NCBI GenBank assembly: GCA_029959085.1
Contig: JARWIR010000043.1
Coordinates: forward strand, 2,232,001-2,296,000
DNA: 64,000 nt
Direction: 5' to 3'
From: Nemophila menziesii
Taxonomy: Eukaryota > Streptophyta > Magnoliopsida > Boraginales > Hydrophyllaceae
Part shown: positions 54,473 through 64,000 of the stretch, in pieces
Layout: each line of letters begins with the position of its first letter
How positions within the stretch are numbered: the stretch's first letter is position 1
Translations under genes and position numbers: made by a program
Notes under the pieces: generated by a model
What the model saw: only the letters and a program-made list of their open reading frames with translations
What the model was told of the DNA's origin: nothing
The model's database searches: none

Positions 54473-55648
54473 ATTGACCAATTATTTTGATATTGTCATA
54501 AGGAGAGACAAATTTATTGTGATACAATTTTTTCGAAAGAAAGGAACAATTAGGTATCCTTAAATTTCATTGGACAAAGATAATAATATTGTTAATCACA
54601 CGACTAAGAACGTTTTGGCAAAATAAATCTTAGGGTGAAATCCTTTCTTAAAAAAAGCTTTTAAACTAACTAAGAAATATACCAATCATACAACATCGAT
54701 CTACTTCGACTACCTTGAGCTTATTTAGGGATTTAAAAACTCAGGTTTAGCTAGATTGAATATCCTGCCAATAATTTGAAATATGTTCAATATATATGCC
54801 TCGTCTCATCGATAAAGTATGTTTTACATCTTTAGACGATTTAATTCTCGGCAAATGTTGTGTATAGAAAGTGTAAAGTGAAACCGGTTGCTGGAAGGTT
54901 GAGAAAACTGAAGTATTTATAGTCGTATATACTAATTGTCTGGAAGATTAAAAGGAACGGTATAATTAATTACTAGTTATATTTAGTGTATTTTTCTTTG
55001 TACTTGTATTTGCTTTATGCAATATTTAATATTTAAAATAGGTGTGTTTTTAATTATACTTCATCCATCTCTAAAAAATTCTCAGTATTATTAAATATAA
55101 TTGTTTACAAAAATAATGTTAGTTTTGTAGAAAATCAATTTTTTTTTATTTTTTATAATTTTTTTACTCTTAATTAAATATTATAATTTATATTTTTAAT
55201 ATATATTTATGATATTAATATATTTTAGTAATTATATAAATAATAAATATAATTTCTTAGTTTACTTAAATAAACAAAAAAACAAGTATGACAATTGCTT
55301 TTCTATTTGAAAGAAATAACTTTTGATTAAATTTTTTTTAGATTCACGTATTTTTATCGTAATATACATAGTAGAATCTTGCATACAAGCTAATTATTAC
55401 TTGCATTTAAAGTTAGTGTAATTAATTTTACAAACTCGTTAATTACTTACCTTATGCTGATTAATGTTGTTACATTATTACCATATATAAAATGTACTAC
55501 CATTCCGCCACATCCGCCACATACTGATGAATTATTGCAAGTATAATTTAATGAAGGGGTGTATTCCTAAATAATCTCATAGTATGGGAGGTGAGAGTAA
55601 TTTGCAAAAACTACAAGGCCTTCCCTTAAATTACCTGAAGCCATAACC
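54473..55648. other. Intergenic DNA upstream of the MADS gene
   Basis: AT-rich, no supported gene or transposon end. The last about 200 bp form the proximal promoter of the MADS gene. Confidence 0.5.
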
Positions 55649-55656
55649 TATAAATA
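55649..55656 (+). promoter_or_regulatory. TATA box of the MADS gene
   Basis: TATAAATA, followed about 30 bp later by a CT-rich start region (CTCGAACTCATCTTCCTACA). It is 715 bp before the ATG, which fits a 5'-UTR intron. Confidence 0.6.
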
Positions 55657-55796
55657 GAAGAGAAACTCGAACTCATCTTCCTACACAGCCCACTCGTCCT
55701 TACGGCCATCGATCACACCCACGAAGACCATTCTCCACCACCAACCACACTGATACTATCAGCAAGAACATATTTTTCTAAAACCCAAAATTGGAG

Positions 55797-56345
55797 GTAG
55801 AAATTCAACTTTCTTTTAACTGAAACCCTAAAAAACCTGATAATTATTTTTTTGATATTATTAGTTCTCCTATTTTTTCAGGTTCTTCCTATAAAATATA
55901 TATTATCTTCTGATTTCTTTGTTATTATGTTTTGTAGTTTTTGTGTATATTGAACTTCCGAGCGTCTGAAAACCCCTTATATATAGAGTAATCTTTTGAA
56001 CATTATTTTACAGTTTTGTCTTGGGTTATATATATCGTGATTTCTGCTTTTGTCTGTGTTTAAAATAAGTGTAAATTGCACTATTGGTTCGTGCTTCTTG
56101 TTATGTGCTTCTTGCTTCTTGCCCTTTTAATTTAGTGTTTAACTGCATATATAGTTTGGATCCTGAAATAGCCAAATTACTTCTTTAATTTAACAAAGAA
56201 GCAAATTAATATATTCTTGTACGGACAACATATCATTAATTGAACTGAACCACAAGTATAATGATGTTAAGGAATGTATTTGTACTTTTTGTATTTATTT
56301 GAATCTTTTATACGACTGACAAATCTTTTATTGATATTTTATCAG
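55797..56345 (+). other. Probable 5'-UTR intron of the MADS gene
   Basis: A possible donor G/GTAGAAATT at about 55796 and an acceptor TATTTTATCAG at about 56345, 25 bp before the ATG. The sequence between is T-rich with many stops. The donor is not a strong match to consensus (GTAGAA), so the exact 5' border is uncertain. Confidence 0.45.
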
Positions 56346-56370
56346 ATCACAATTTGTAATAAACTTGAAG

Positions 56371-57279
56371 ATGGGTCGTAAACCAAGACCAGTAGGCTTG
56401 GAACTTATACAGGATTCAAAATCGCGTCTCTTAACGTACGAAAAGAGAAAGAAAGGGTTGGAGAAAAAGGCTTACGAGTTATCGACTCTATGTGACGTCA
56501 AAATTGGCATGATCGTGTATGGACCAGATGATACATCAATACAGCCAACAATATGGCCAGAAGACCCCGAAACACTTTGTAGCTTAATCAACTCCTTCAA
56601 GAACCTTCCAAAAGAAGGTGGTGTTCGAAAAAATAACACAGATATTTCTCGAATATACGATGAACGAATCAAACACGTTGAAGAAGAAGTCTTGAAATTG
56701 TATAAAGTGAACTCTGAGACTGAAGCTAAGTATCCAACCTCGGATGAAAGTTATCTCCACATGTCTTATCCGGAGTTGATAAAGTTTAATAATCAGTTAG
56801 ATACTATGCTTGATGAAGTGAACACTACGATTGAACTCATGAATAGCACTCAAAATTATAATTACTATGGGGAATCATCAGGATTGAGTGCGTTTAATCC
56901 CAAGGAGGCCTCACAAGCAACACACGATATGGTAATTTATAAACCTCAAGAGGCGCCATATATATCTTCTTCCAACCCATTCATGACCAAACCAAGCTTT
57001 CACGATTCCTCTAACTGTTCATCTTCGGTCTTTAACACGAATCATTTAGGATGTGGAGAGAATGGTAACAATAATGGTGCTTATGGGGCAAACAATGGTG
57101 CTTATGGGGTAAACAATTGTAATTATGACTTGCAATCTCTTCCTATCCAGATGCTTCCACCATACCCCGAACAATCAGATTTTGCTGTTTCTCAGAGTCA
57201 GATGGAAGACATTTGCGAAATGGATGATTTAGACTTATCCTTTTTATTGGATTCCCCTGTTGAAATCCAAGCTAATTAA
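56371..57279 (+). CDS. Type I MADS-box transcription factor (M-beta/M-gamma-like)
   Basis: The first ATG is at 56371 (MGRKPRPVGLELIQDSKSRL), giving 302 residues; an in-frame TTG at 56365 is not a start. Residues 1-60 are a MADS domain: basic N-terminus, TYEKRKKGLEKKAYELSTLC and DVKIGMIVYGP, which bind CArG-type DNA as dimers. The YGPDD...WPEDPETL continuation and the lack of a K domain mark it as type I, closest to my memory of M-beta (AGL47/82/103-like), though M-gamma is possible. Residues 100-160 may form a short coiled coil (IKHVEEEVLKLYK). The C-terminal part is Asn/Ser-rich with a repeated NNGAYG motif and an acidic end (MEDICEMDDLDLSFLLD) that looks like an activation region. The coding part is a single exon, as usual for type I genes, many of which act in the female gametophyte and endosperm. 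No defect seen. Confidence 0.9.
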   Translation: MGRKPRPVGLELIQDSKSRLLTYEKRKKGLEKKAYELSTLCDVKIGMIVYGPDDTSIQPTIWPEDPETLCSLINSFKNLPKEGGVRKNNTDISRIYDERIKHVEEEVLKLYKVNSETEAKYPTSDESYLHMSYPELIKFNNQLDTMLDEVNTTIELMNSTQNYNYYGESSGLSAFNPKEASQATHDMVIYKPQEAPYISSSNPFMTKPSFHDSSNCSSSVFNTNHLGCGENGNNNGAYGANNGAYGVNNCNYDLQSLPIQMLPPYPEQSDFAVSQSQMEDICEMDDLDLSFLLDSPVEIQAN

Positions 57280-58140
57280 ATGGAAAAAAATGTTTATATT
57301 TTAATTTAGCTATTTATTGAGTTCGTATATACTCGAAACGTTATTAGTTTTATTTATTTATTATTTTTGTCATAAAACTTTATTAATCATGGTGCCTCAA
57401 ATTGAAGAATATTTCGAGTGTTGAATCGATCTTACAATCGGTTGAAAATTTTCTGCTTATTTTAGATATAATGAAGGAGGCTAGATGTCTGTTTTCTGGC
57501 AAAATTATGTTTATTGATCAACGCTTAAATCTTACAGCCAATTACGCATGAATTCCTCGTATTTTCAAGAGGAAATTACAATCTAAAGTCTCCTTTACAC
57601 AAACTTTATAAAGTAACACCAAACCAAAAAACAATACTATATACATATATACATCCAACTTCTAACTACATGGTTAGGTTTTTCTCCTTTTTACCCCTTC
57701 ACGCGATGGGTACGGCCCCCGCATAAGTTATATACTACATTAACTCATTCCCACACGGTCCAGCCCCATGTCGATAATTAACTACGTCGGTACGGACATA
57801 AGGCACAAAAAAGGAAACACAAAAACACATCTAATCTATCAGAAAAGGAAAAATACAACCAACATATAGAACTAAATCCATCAACACAAACGTAATAGGC
57901 TGTGCAACCAGCCCCATTAAGAACAAAATACAACTGAGAAGGGGTAATATATGCATTAATACATTCATCAATTCAACTGAGAAAGCATGTGAGTGATTGA
58001 ATAATATATGCATTAATACATTCATCAATTAAACACTTGAAGAAAGTGAACCATTTAATATAGGAGAAATGTTTTCAGAAGTGGAGAAGCTTACAGAATC
58101 TAGATTCAGAATTTAGATTCAGAAGGAAAACCAATTTCAA
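57280..58140. other. 3' flank of the MADS gene, no further gene
   Basis: AT-rich 3' UTR and spacer. A repeat of ATATGCATTAATACATTCATC occurs at about 57948 and 58006. Short frames on the - strand across it are not supported. Confidence 0.5.
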
Positions 58141-58247
58141 ATTGAACATCTATTACACACTCAAAGCCAATGTTGCTGAGGAAAATACTATTAAACAACA
58201 AAAAGGAACACAAAACACAAAACGAGTTGTCCAATTCTCAAGAATTC

Positions 58248-58325
58248 CAGTAGCTGGTCTGGACCCATTAAAGGATTGGGGTTCATGGCCTGGACCCATT
58301 AAGGAATTGGGCTTCAATGGGCTGG
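58248..58325 (+). repeat. Short duplicated CTGGACCCATTAA motif
   Basis: CTGGACCCATTAAAGGATTG is repeated as CTGGACCCATTAAGGAATTG about 33 bp later, followed by GGGCTGGA. A 110-codon frame (58142-58474) covers it but resembles nothing I know and is not called. Confidence 0.6.
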
Positions 58326-58479
58326 ACCTTCAATCTGAAACACGGTTCTTGCCCACTGCTCACCACCGTCACCACCGGAAAGCACCTCTTGGGCGTCAAT
58401 GGGCTGGACACATCCGCTTCGACGCTGCGGTGGGCTGCACCCATAATGTTTTTGCTGCTGCACACGGTTCTTGATGATG

Positions 58480-58760
58480 ATGATGCTGGTGGTGGGATTG
58501 ATGATGATGGTGGATCGGTTATTGGATAATTAGATTGATGATGATGGTGGTGGTTACTGGGTTCGAATGATGATGATGGTGCTGGTGGGATTGATGTTGA
58601 TGGTGGTGGTTCGGTTACTGGATTGATGTCGATGGTGGTGGGATTGATGTCGATGGCGGTGGTTACTGGGTTCGAATGATGATGATGGTGGTGGTGGGAT
58701 TGATGTTGATGGTGGTGGTTCGGTTACTGGATTGATGTCGATGGCGGTGGTTGGTTCGAT
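58480..58760. repeat. GATGATGGTGGT-rich minisatellite with ~100-bp duplications
   Basis: GGTTACTGGGTTCGAATGAT starts long near-identical stretches at about 58551 and 58661. Within them shorter ATTGATGTCGATGGTGGTGG and GATGATGATGGTGG units repeat. Confidence 0.8.
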
Positions 58761-59053
58761 GGCGGTGGATTGGGCAGATGGGGGGTGGATTCGATGGTGG
58801 TGGGTTCATGGGTGGGTCTGATTGTTGGGGGGGCTGGTGGGTTGTTTGGTTGGGGTTGGGTGGATCTGATTGTAGGGGGTGGTGGAATCGGTGGTGGTGG
58901 TGCCGGTGCCGGTGCCGGTTGCTCAAAATCAAGAGAAGAGAAAGGGGGAGCTCTGATGGGGAGGGGGAGGTGAGTTGGGTTGATGAGAGAGAAAAAGAGG
59001 ATTGGGAGGATTATATAATGGGTTTGCAGGGGTTTTTTGGATTTTTTATCCAA
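58724..59053 (-). CDS. Doubtful proline-rich frame
   Basis: 109 codons from MDKKSKKPLQTHYIILPILF, with a possible hydrophobic segment at residues 13-25, then a run rich in Pro, Asn and Thr coded by the minisatellite. It could be the first exon of a proline-rich wall protein, but the body is simple-sequence DNA that stays open in several frames. I give it low weight. Confidence 0.2.
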   Translation of the reverse strand: MDKKSKKPLQTHYIILPILFFSLINPTHLPLPIRAPPFSSLDFEQPAPAPAPPPPIPPPPTIRSTQPQPNNPPAPPTIRPTHEPTTIESTPHLPNPPPSNQPPPSTSIQ

Positions 59054-59062
59054 TTTAGTTAG

Positions 59063-59530
59063 GTTTATATAGACTTAGTTGGGTTTTAACTATTTTAGAT
59101 GTAGTTTGTAAAGTTGGTAGGTGGGTTGGCCTTAAAACATTAATGACCCTATTTTCAATGAGTGTATGATTACATTGTTCCACGAAATCTTTTACTACTA
59201 CTACAATAGAGTCCACCTCATCAACTATATAGTAGTACTGTAGTTCGTAGTAAGCTTTTGTTTTCTTTTCGTTCGAAAAACTAAAGCAAGCTTTCACTCA
59301 CATTTATAATTTATTTTTTGAGCAAGACTAATGTCACTTGGTCCTTATATGAAAAATTAATAAGTAGAAAAATATAATAGCCAAATTAATGTTTATTAAG
59401 AAAGTTATTTAAAAAAAAATACTTACAATAAAATACTTTATACAAAATCGTCTCATCCCAAACTATCTCTATAATTATTAATTAAATAAAAAAAAAGAAA
59501 TTTAAAAAAAAACAAAACAAAAACTAATAA
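59063..59530. other. AT-rich spacer
   Basis: No gene seen; A-rich tracts at 59410-59520 lead into the foldback element. Confidence 0.5.
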
Positions 59531-60055
59531 ACACGCGCGCGTCCGTGAATTTTTTTTAAAATCGTCATTACTAATTTTTAAAAAATCAAAAAAATCAAAA
59601 AAATCAAAAATTTATGTATTTGAATAAATCAAATTAATATTTACGTCTATGAATTTTTTTTTGGAGTTTTTTGAATTTTTTGAATTTTTTGGAGTTTTTT
59701 GAATTTTTTGAATTTTTTGGATTTTTTTTTAATTTTTTTTCGCAGACACGGAATTCTATGTTTAAAACATGAAAATCCATGTTTAAAACATGGAATTGCG
59801 TGTCTGCGAAAAAATCACTATTTCAAAACAGTGAATTTTATGTTTAAAACATAGAATTCCGTGTTTGCGAAAAAAAATTTAAATAATTCTAAAAAAGTTC
59901 CAAAAAAATTCAAAAAATTCAAAAAATCCAAAAAAATCCTAGACGTAAATATTAATTTGCTTTATCCAAAAATGCAAATTTTTTATTTTTCTGATTTTTT
60001 TTTTTGAATTAGTTATGACAATTTTAAAAAAAAATCACAGACGCGTGCGTGTGTG
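59531..60055. mobile_element. Large foldback element (~525 bp inverted repeat)
   Basis: The left arm starts ACACGCGCGCGTCCGTGAAT (59531) and the right arm ends with the near complement ATCACAGACGCGTGCGTGTG (about 60054). The arms run inward through ATCGTCATTACTAATT / AATTAGTTATGACAAT, TATTTACGTCTA / TAGACGTAAATA and TTGAATTTTT tracts to a centre made of nested palindromes (CGCAGACACGGAATTC..., ATGTTTAAAACAT). No target duplication is obvious. Nearly the whole element pairs with itself. Confidence 0.75.
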
Positions 60056-60069
60056 ATGGAATTAGTAGT

Positions 60070-60215
60070 AGTAGGTGGTGGTGGTGGTTGTGGTTGTTAT
60101 GGTGGTGGTGGTGGTTGTGGTTGTTATGGTGGTGGTGCTTGTTGTGGTGGTGGTTGTGGTGGTTGTAATGGTGATTAAATACATGGTGGTGGTGGTGGTG
60201 GTGGTGGAAGAAGTA
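60070..60215. repeat. GGT/TGG microsatellite
   Basis: About 145 bp of GGTGGT with GGTTGTGGTTGTTAT interruptions. Simple sequence. Confidence 0.9.
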
Positions 60216-60607
60216 CCTTATTATTTATTTAATATTGTATTAAAATAAAATAATATATTTAATAATAAGGGTAGTAAAGGTATAAAAAATATAAAGGGGA
60301 TTTTTCTATAAATAATTACTTTATTAGATATTTTTTTATAAAATAAATTATTGAAGGCTTAAAACAATAATTAAACACCTTAATGAGGATGTTATCAACA
60401 ATAACTCCAAAATATAATAATATTTTTATTAATATTTAAATTTTTTATATTAAAAATGATATAACAATAAAACAAAAAGGAATAAATATATCATTATTTT
60501 TTATTTTAGTGATAGTAACTGCGTCTAAAATAATTTCACTTTTATTGAGCTATGTATATAAAAAATATTAAATAAAATAATATAAAATAAAATAGATTTG
60601 GTTTGAT
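60216..60607. other. AT-rich spacer
   Basis: Very AT-rich with no frame or repeat worth naming; ends at the LINE target duplication. Confidence 0.5.
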
Positions 60608-60620
60608 TTTGAAACTTGAT

Positions 60621-61848
60621 TTCTTAGTCAATCAAACTTGTATTAAAATCAAACAGCAAGGAGGACAAAAGTTCCCCTCCAAATGAAACAAGAGACCAAA
60701 GTCATTACAAACAAACAAGAAAAAATAAAAACAAGGGATGAAAAACAAACACCAATCAAAGATAGAAAATAAATAGAAATAGCATTCACAATCCTAACAG
60801 TTGATAAGTAAGCTGTCTTGCTAATCCCATTAAAAACGAACTGTGTGTGGGATCTTGCCATACTTCTAACATCTTCAAGGATAGACATACTCTTAGAAGA
60901 GCAGTACGTGCTTGGAGATTGTATAGGCTGAAGACAAGCTTCGGCATCAAATTCACTACTGATGCAATGTAAAACAGAATCTAAAACGAAACAAAGTTCT
61001 CCATGAATCGCCTTAGTTTCTGCTTGAAATCTGGAGTAGACGAGGCTATGCTGAGAGATAGCTTCACTCTTCCAAAAACGATCAACTGCAGCTACTGCTA
61101 TTTCTAAATACTCGGTGACAAGAATAATGATTGAGGTGTAAGTGTGTTGGGGAGACCAAAAAGGAAAGGGGATGGATGTAGGAGCAGCATCCCTAAAAAG
61201 GAGAATGGATAAATGACCAAGGCTGTCCTCCATTAATTCAACCACTCCAAACGGAATACCCACACAATCCAAGCTAAAAAACCAATCGGAGAACCAACCA
61301 ATCCTCTGCCACCCAGAATAGACATCCACCATGGAAAACGAACCCAAAACACCCTTCAATCCAATACGCCAAAATAAGAAAAACAAAGAGAGGAACCAGC
61401 CATTTTTACCTTTACAAACAGCCAAAATCTCGTTGTTAAAATTAAAAGCAGATCTGGCGTGGAAGATCCTGAATCCACACGGAGGTCGGGGAGAAAGGAA
61501 ATCTGTCAAACTGTAATGGATTTGCCGGATTAAACTGGGCCAACGAAGCCCAACACAGTCTGGGACCGCGACTTGCTTCATCTCACACGAACCAATACTT
61601 CGAGGCAAAAAATCCATGGGTTAGAGATATTGGGAGGGAAGGAGGATAGAAGTCCGATGGGGGAAAGAACGGTAAGAAAAGGAAAAAAGGAAAGGGAAAG
61701 TAACTAAAGAGCCGCCACCGTCGACCAGAAAACAAGGAACCAAGGCTAGGGGTCGACGGCGGCAAAGAGGGATTAGGGTTTTTTCTGAAAAGGCTGAGAG
61801 CGTTTTTTAGGAGGAAGAGTTTCTGAGTACCTGGTAAGAGGCAATCAA
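60621..61848 (-). mobile_element. Short LINE-type insertion, 1,228 bp, 13-bp TSD
   Basis: TTTGAAACTTGAT stands on both sides, at 60608-60620 and 61849-61861: a 13-bp target duplication of the non-LTR type. On the - strand the insert has a GC-rich, CCGCCGTCGACC-type leader, an open frame of 322 codons, and a tail with CATTTGGAGGGGAACTTTTG and TCCTCCTTGCTG, which resembles the 3' ends of plant L1-like LINEs. No reverse transcriptase is present, so it is an internally deleted LINE or a retrogene moved by LINE machinery. Confidence 0.7.
60649..61617 (-). CDS. Open frame in the LINE-type insertion with a decayed RNase H-like end
   Basis: 322 codons from MDFLPRSIGSCEMKQVAVPD, the ATG in a CCATGG context. 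The first 150 residues are Trp/Phe-rich and not recognised. About 175-270 resemble the reverse-transcriptase-like RNase H (RVT_3) domain of plant LINEs and RNase H-like proteins: FQAETKAIHGELCFVLDSVL, SSEFDAEACLQPIQSPSTYC and SILEDVRSMARSHTQF, with the AE and D positions visible. The last 60 residues are hydrophobic because the reading runs into tail sequence. The ends of the frame fit the insertion well, but whether it makes a protein is unknown. Confidence 0.45.
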   Translation of the reverse strand: MDFLPRSIGSCEMKQVAVPDCVGLRWPSLIRQIHYSLTDFLSPRPPCGFRIFHARSAFNFNNEILAVCKGKNGWFLSLFFLFWRIGLKGVLGSFSMVDVYSGWQRIGWFSDWFFSLDCVGIPFGVVELMEDSLGHLSILLFRDAAPTSIPFPFWSPQHTYTSIIILVTEYLEIAVAAVDRFWKSEAISQHSLVYSRFQAETKAIHGELCFVLDSVLHCISSEFDAEACLQPIQSPSTYCSSKSMSILEDVRSMARSHTQFVFNGISKTAYLSTVRIVNAISIYFLSLIGVCFSSLVFIFSCLFVMTLVSCFIWRGTFVLLAV

Positions 61849-61861
61849 TTTGAAACTTGAT

Positions 61862-62100
61862 AAGCTCGTCCCTTTTAGTAGTATTTTTCAAAATATTTTT
61901 CCTTTAAAAGAATTTCACGTTTTTTTCTTGGTTGACTTCAATTTACTTTAAAAAAATTATATATCATTTTTTAATAATTAAATATTAGTAAATTCTTCAA
62001 TTAAAACATTCAGAAAAATAAAACGCTACACGTCAGAGGTAACTTAGCAAAAGATGAAGAGGCGTTCTTTCACGCACTGTTATGATTAAGGTAAGAAATC
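61862..62100. other. AT-rich spacer right of the LINE-type insertion
   Basis: Resumes after the target duplication; no gene seen. Confidence 0.5.
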
Positions 62101-63480
62101 ATTTCACGGTTGGGACTCCGGGGTCCAATTCGAAAAACCATCACATCAAGGCAACACATATCAAAAAAGAAAGATTTTCATTTTAGAGAAAAAATTATTA
62201 CAAAAGGGGTAGCCTCTAAAGCCGAAACAAAATACTGCTGCCATGCTAAGGAAAACGCCCTCCCAAGGGAGGGGCTAAAGGCATATAAAAACCCGAAAGC
62301 TTGGAAAGTCTGATCAAGATGATAGGGAAGGATACTTTCATCCAAAAATTCACTCAAGTTTGGGATAAACCACAAATTTCTCCCCCGTGAAATTTGTATG
62401 CACCATGGAAACACTCAACCATATTGAGCAAAGGGGTGCAGAGAAAGCTATACAGATTGACCTACCAAGGTGACAGATAGTTTTGGAAAGTTCCTCTTTC
62501 AAACAAAGAATATCGTCCCCTTGGGATCTGATGGTCTCCCGAAGGGACTAGATCTCTGCAGATTCAGCTTGAAGGGTCGATAAAATGATTGTTCAAACTG
62601 ATAATGGAGACCATTTAATAGAAAACCTTCTCCACTGCCCAACTACTACAACATAAGCCACAATGGAAGCATTCATCTTGCCCACCTCCTCTTGAAGTGC
62701 ACGGTAGAAGGGACCATAATCAAGGAAAGGTGTGTGATTTTGTTTCTCCAATTTGACATCCTTCCAAAAATACTTAAAACCTGGAATGAAAGAGACTATA
62801 TTGGGTGTTGCGAGAAAAAACCATAAAACTCAATCAGCGTGCTGAAAGAATAAAAAAACATATCATGGAAAATGGTCTTATGAGAAGAGCAGAAAGAGTG
62901 CAGTTGTTGATATATCCAAGGAAAGGATGAAGGTACAAAAAGAAAATACTGACGACATGCCAAAGTATGCGACATAAAAACTCCAAAACATAGACTTTAA
63001 GGAGACTACTTCGTCCTTCTAAAAAAAGTACATCAGGAGTTAAAGAGGTACTTGATAAGGATAAAATATTTGTGTTAGCCACGGGAAGAAGAAAGCGGCT
63101 CACACGATGAATCCAAAATTTAGCACCATAGAAAAGGCCAATCTCGGGAGATCAATAAGTATGAGGTTTGAAAATATAAATGTTAAGAGGATCGACAAGT
63201 TATAACGCTATACCTCAAGAAACCTCAATCCAAAGTCGTCCACTCACTCATCGAAGTCATCCACTCGCTCCTTAAAGTAGTTTGCTAGACGTGGGCCACG
63301 ATGAAAGAACGAATCAATTACGTTAATAATGGGCCCAACAATATAGGTTGCTAGTTCAATATTGAGAAATATAGGGGAGGATGTAGTATAAATAGATCTA
63401 ATGTAACTTTGACAATCATGTAATCGACATGCTCCAACCTACATTAATATATCACAAATAGGAAGACATCATATATTCAA
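62101..63480 (-). pseudogene. Old degenerate sequence, possibly retroelement coding remains
   Basis: Short - strand pieces look like decayed coding DNA, for example LRETIRSQGDDILCLKEELS near 62520 (coiled-coil-like, as in the gag or first ORF of some plant gypsy elements), interrupted by stops, and an 89-codon frame at 63103-62834 that I do not recognise. There are no LTRs or other borders. The call is tentative. Confidence 0.3.
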
Positions 63481-63515
63481 GCCATAATACTAATATAGTT
63501 TATGTTTCTCTAATT

Positions 63516-63994
63516 CTATGTTGTAGATCTCCCCGCCTAGGCGCACCTAGGCTCCACCTAGGCGTCAGCTCCCCCTTAGCGGCTTACACCTAATTAAAAT
63601 TCTAGGCGTTTATTTTAGCGCCTTAGTCACCGTGGAATAGGCGCATAGCCCGTCTAGGCGCCGAGTAATAGAAAAATATGGCCCCCTAGGCGCCGATAAT
63701 GGCAAAACGTGCTCGCATAGGCCTTCTTGTTATTTTTCTTATTCTCTAGAATTCTTTAATTGATATTATAACTCAATTTTTAGTATTTTTATACTTACTA
63801 TAGTGTTGTTAGATGAATTTTATGACTTAAATAGTTAAAATTGCTATAATACTACATATATATTCCTAAATATACAAAAAAATTACACAACGAGCTTCAA
63901 AACCGTATAATTCTACCTAGGCCCTGTGTAGTTTTGCCTAGGCGCTAGGCCCCAGTCGACCGCCTACGCCACAAAATCGAGATCTACAACATAG
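63516..63994. mobile_element. Small terminal-inverted-repeat element (MITE-like), 479 bp
   Basis: CTATGTTGTAGATCTC at 63516-63531 is the exact complement of GAGATCTACAACATAG at 63979-63994: a perfect 16-bp inverted repeat. The left flank is CTCTAATT (63508-63515) and the right flank starts CTCTAA before the window ends, so an 8-bp target duplication is likely (6 of 8 bases visible), which would fit hAT. The inside repeats CCTAGGCGC / GCGCCTAGG words in both orientations. Confidence 0.8.
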
Positions 63995-64000
63995 CTCTAA

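Noticed and set aside
56365..56370. MADS protein start two codons upstream
   Set aside because: The codon at 56365 is TTG; the first ATG of the frame is 56371 and gives the standard MGRK start of MADS proteins.
58142..58932. Host gene in the GGT/GAT-rich region
   Set aside because: Open frames exist on both strands because of the simple repeats; no conserved domain and no consistent splice signals.
62834..63103. 89-codon hydrophobic - strand frame as a membrane protein gene
   Set aside because: Lies in a degenerate stretch with decayed frames around it; hydrophobicity is explained by T-rich sequence on that strand.

Overview
The window is nuclear DNA from a flowering plant, most likely a eudicot. 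It is AT-rich and intron-containing, packed with nested CACTA (En/Spm-like), hAT, LTR-retrotransposon and LINE sequences, with plant-specific gene families: BURP/polygalacturonase-1-beta-like, U2 snRNP B'' and type I MADS. I see no bacterial, organellar or viral gene layout. The only clearly intact host gene is a type I MADS-box gene at 56371-57279. Nearly everything else is transposon or broken gene copy.

Region 1 (1-27325) is a four-unit tandem array, about 5 kb per unit without its insertions. Each unit carries, on the + strand, short direct repeats, a TATA box and the signal-peptide first exon of a BURP-like gene; then, in the better preserved units, an inverted repeat enclosing a reversed BURP second exon; then, on the - strand, exons of a U2B''-like spliceosomal gene that lacks its true first exon. 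Every unit has been hit by a different transposon: unit 1 by a 12.5-kb CACTA element (2219-14693, TSD ATA), unit 2 by a non-autonomous hAT (19166-20673, 8-bp TSD), unit 3 by a solo LTR (23715-25409, TSD GACTA), and unit 4 by the 5' end of a second CACTA (from 27326). The sister units give the empty sites, so the insertion boundaries can be read exactly.

The 12.5-kb CACTA carries a TNPD-like transposase gene with a frameshift, a 40-bp satellite split by a solo LTR, an internal block of terminal-type repeats, and a TNPA-like gene with two stops and a frameshift.

Region 2 (27326-46338) is a stub of CACTA-2 followed by a Ty3/gypsy element of Athila/Tat type (element A, - strand) into which a related, younger element (element B, 31303-38824, TSD ATCAC) has inserted. 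Both have lost the reverse transcriptase and integrase core independently but keep LTRs, primer-binding site, part of gag and a structured GC-rich block.

Region 3 (46339-54472) is a third, - strand CACTA element with different terminal repeats, split by a hAT (48009-48785) and by a solo LTR (51538-53121).

Region 4 (54473-64000) holds the MADS gene with a TATA box and a probable 5'-UTR intron, proline-coding minisatellite DNA, a large foldback element (59531-60055), a short LINE-type insertion with a 13-bp TSD and an open 322-codon frame (60621-61848), an old degenerate stretch, and a 479-bp terminal-inverted-repeat element whose right flank is cut by the end of the window.

The strongest leads for something undescribed are the BURP inverted-repeat units (possible hairpin/siRNA source), the headless chimeric U2B'' copies, the W-box-rich satellite inside the CACTA, and the shared structured block in the two gag-only retroelements.
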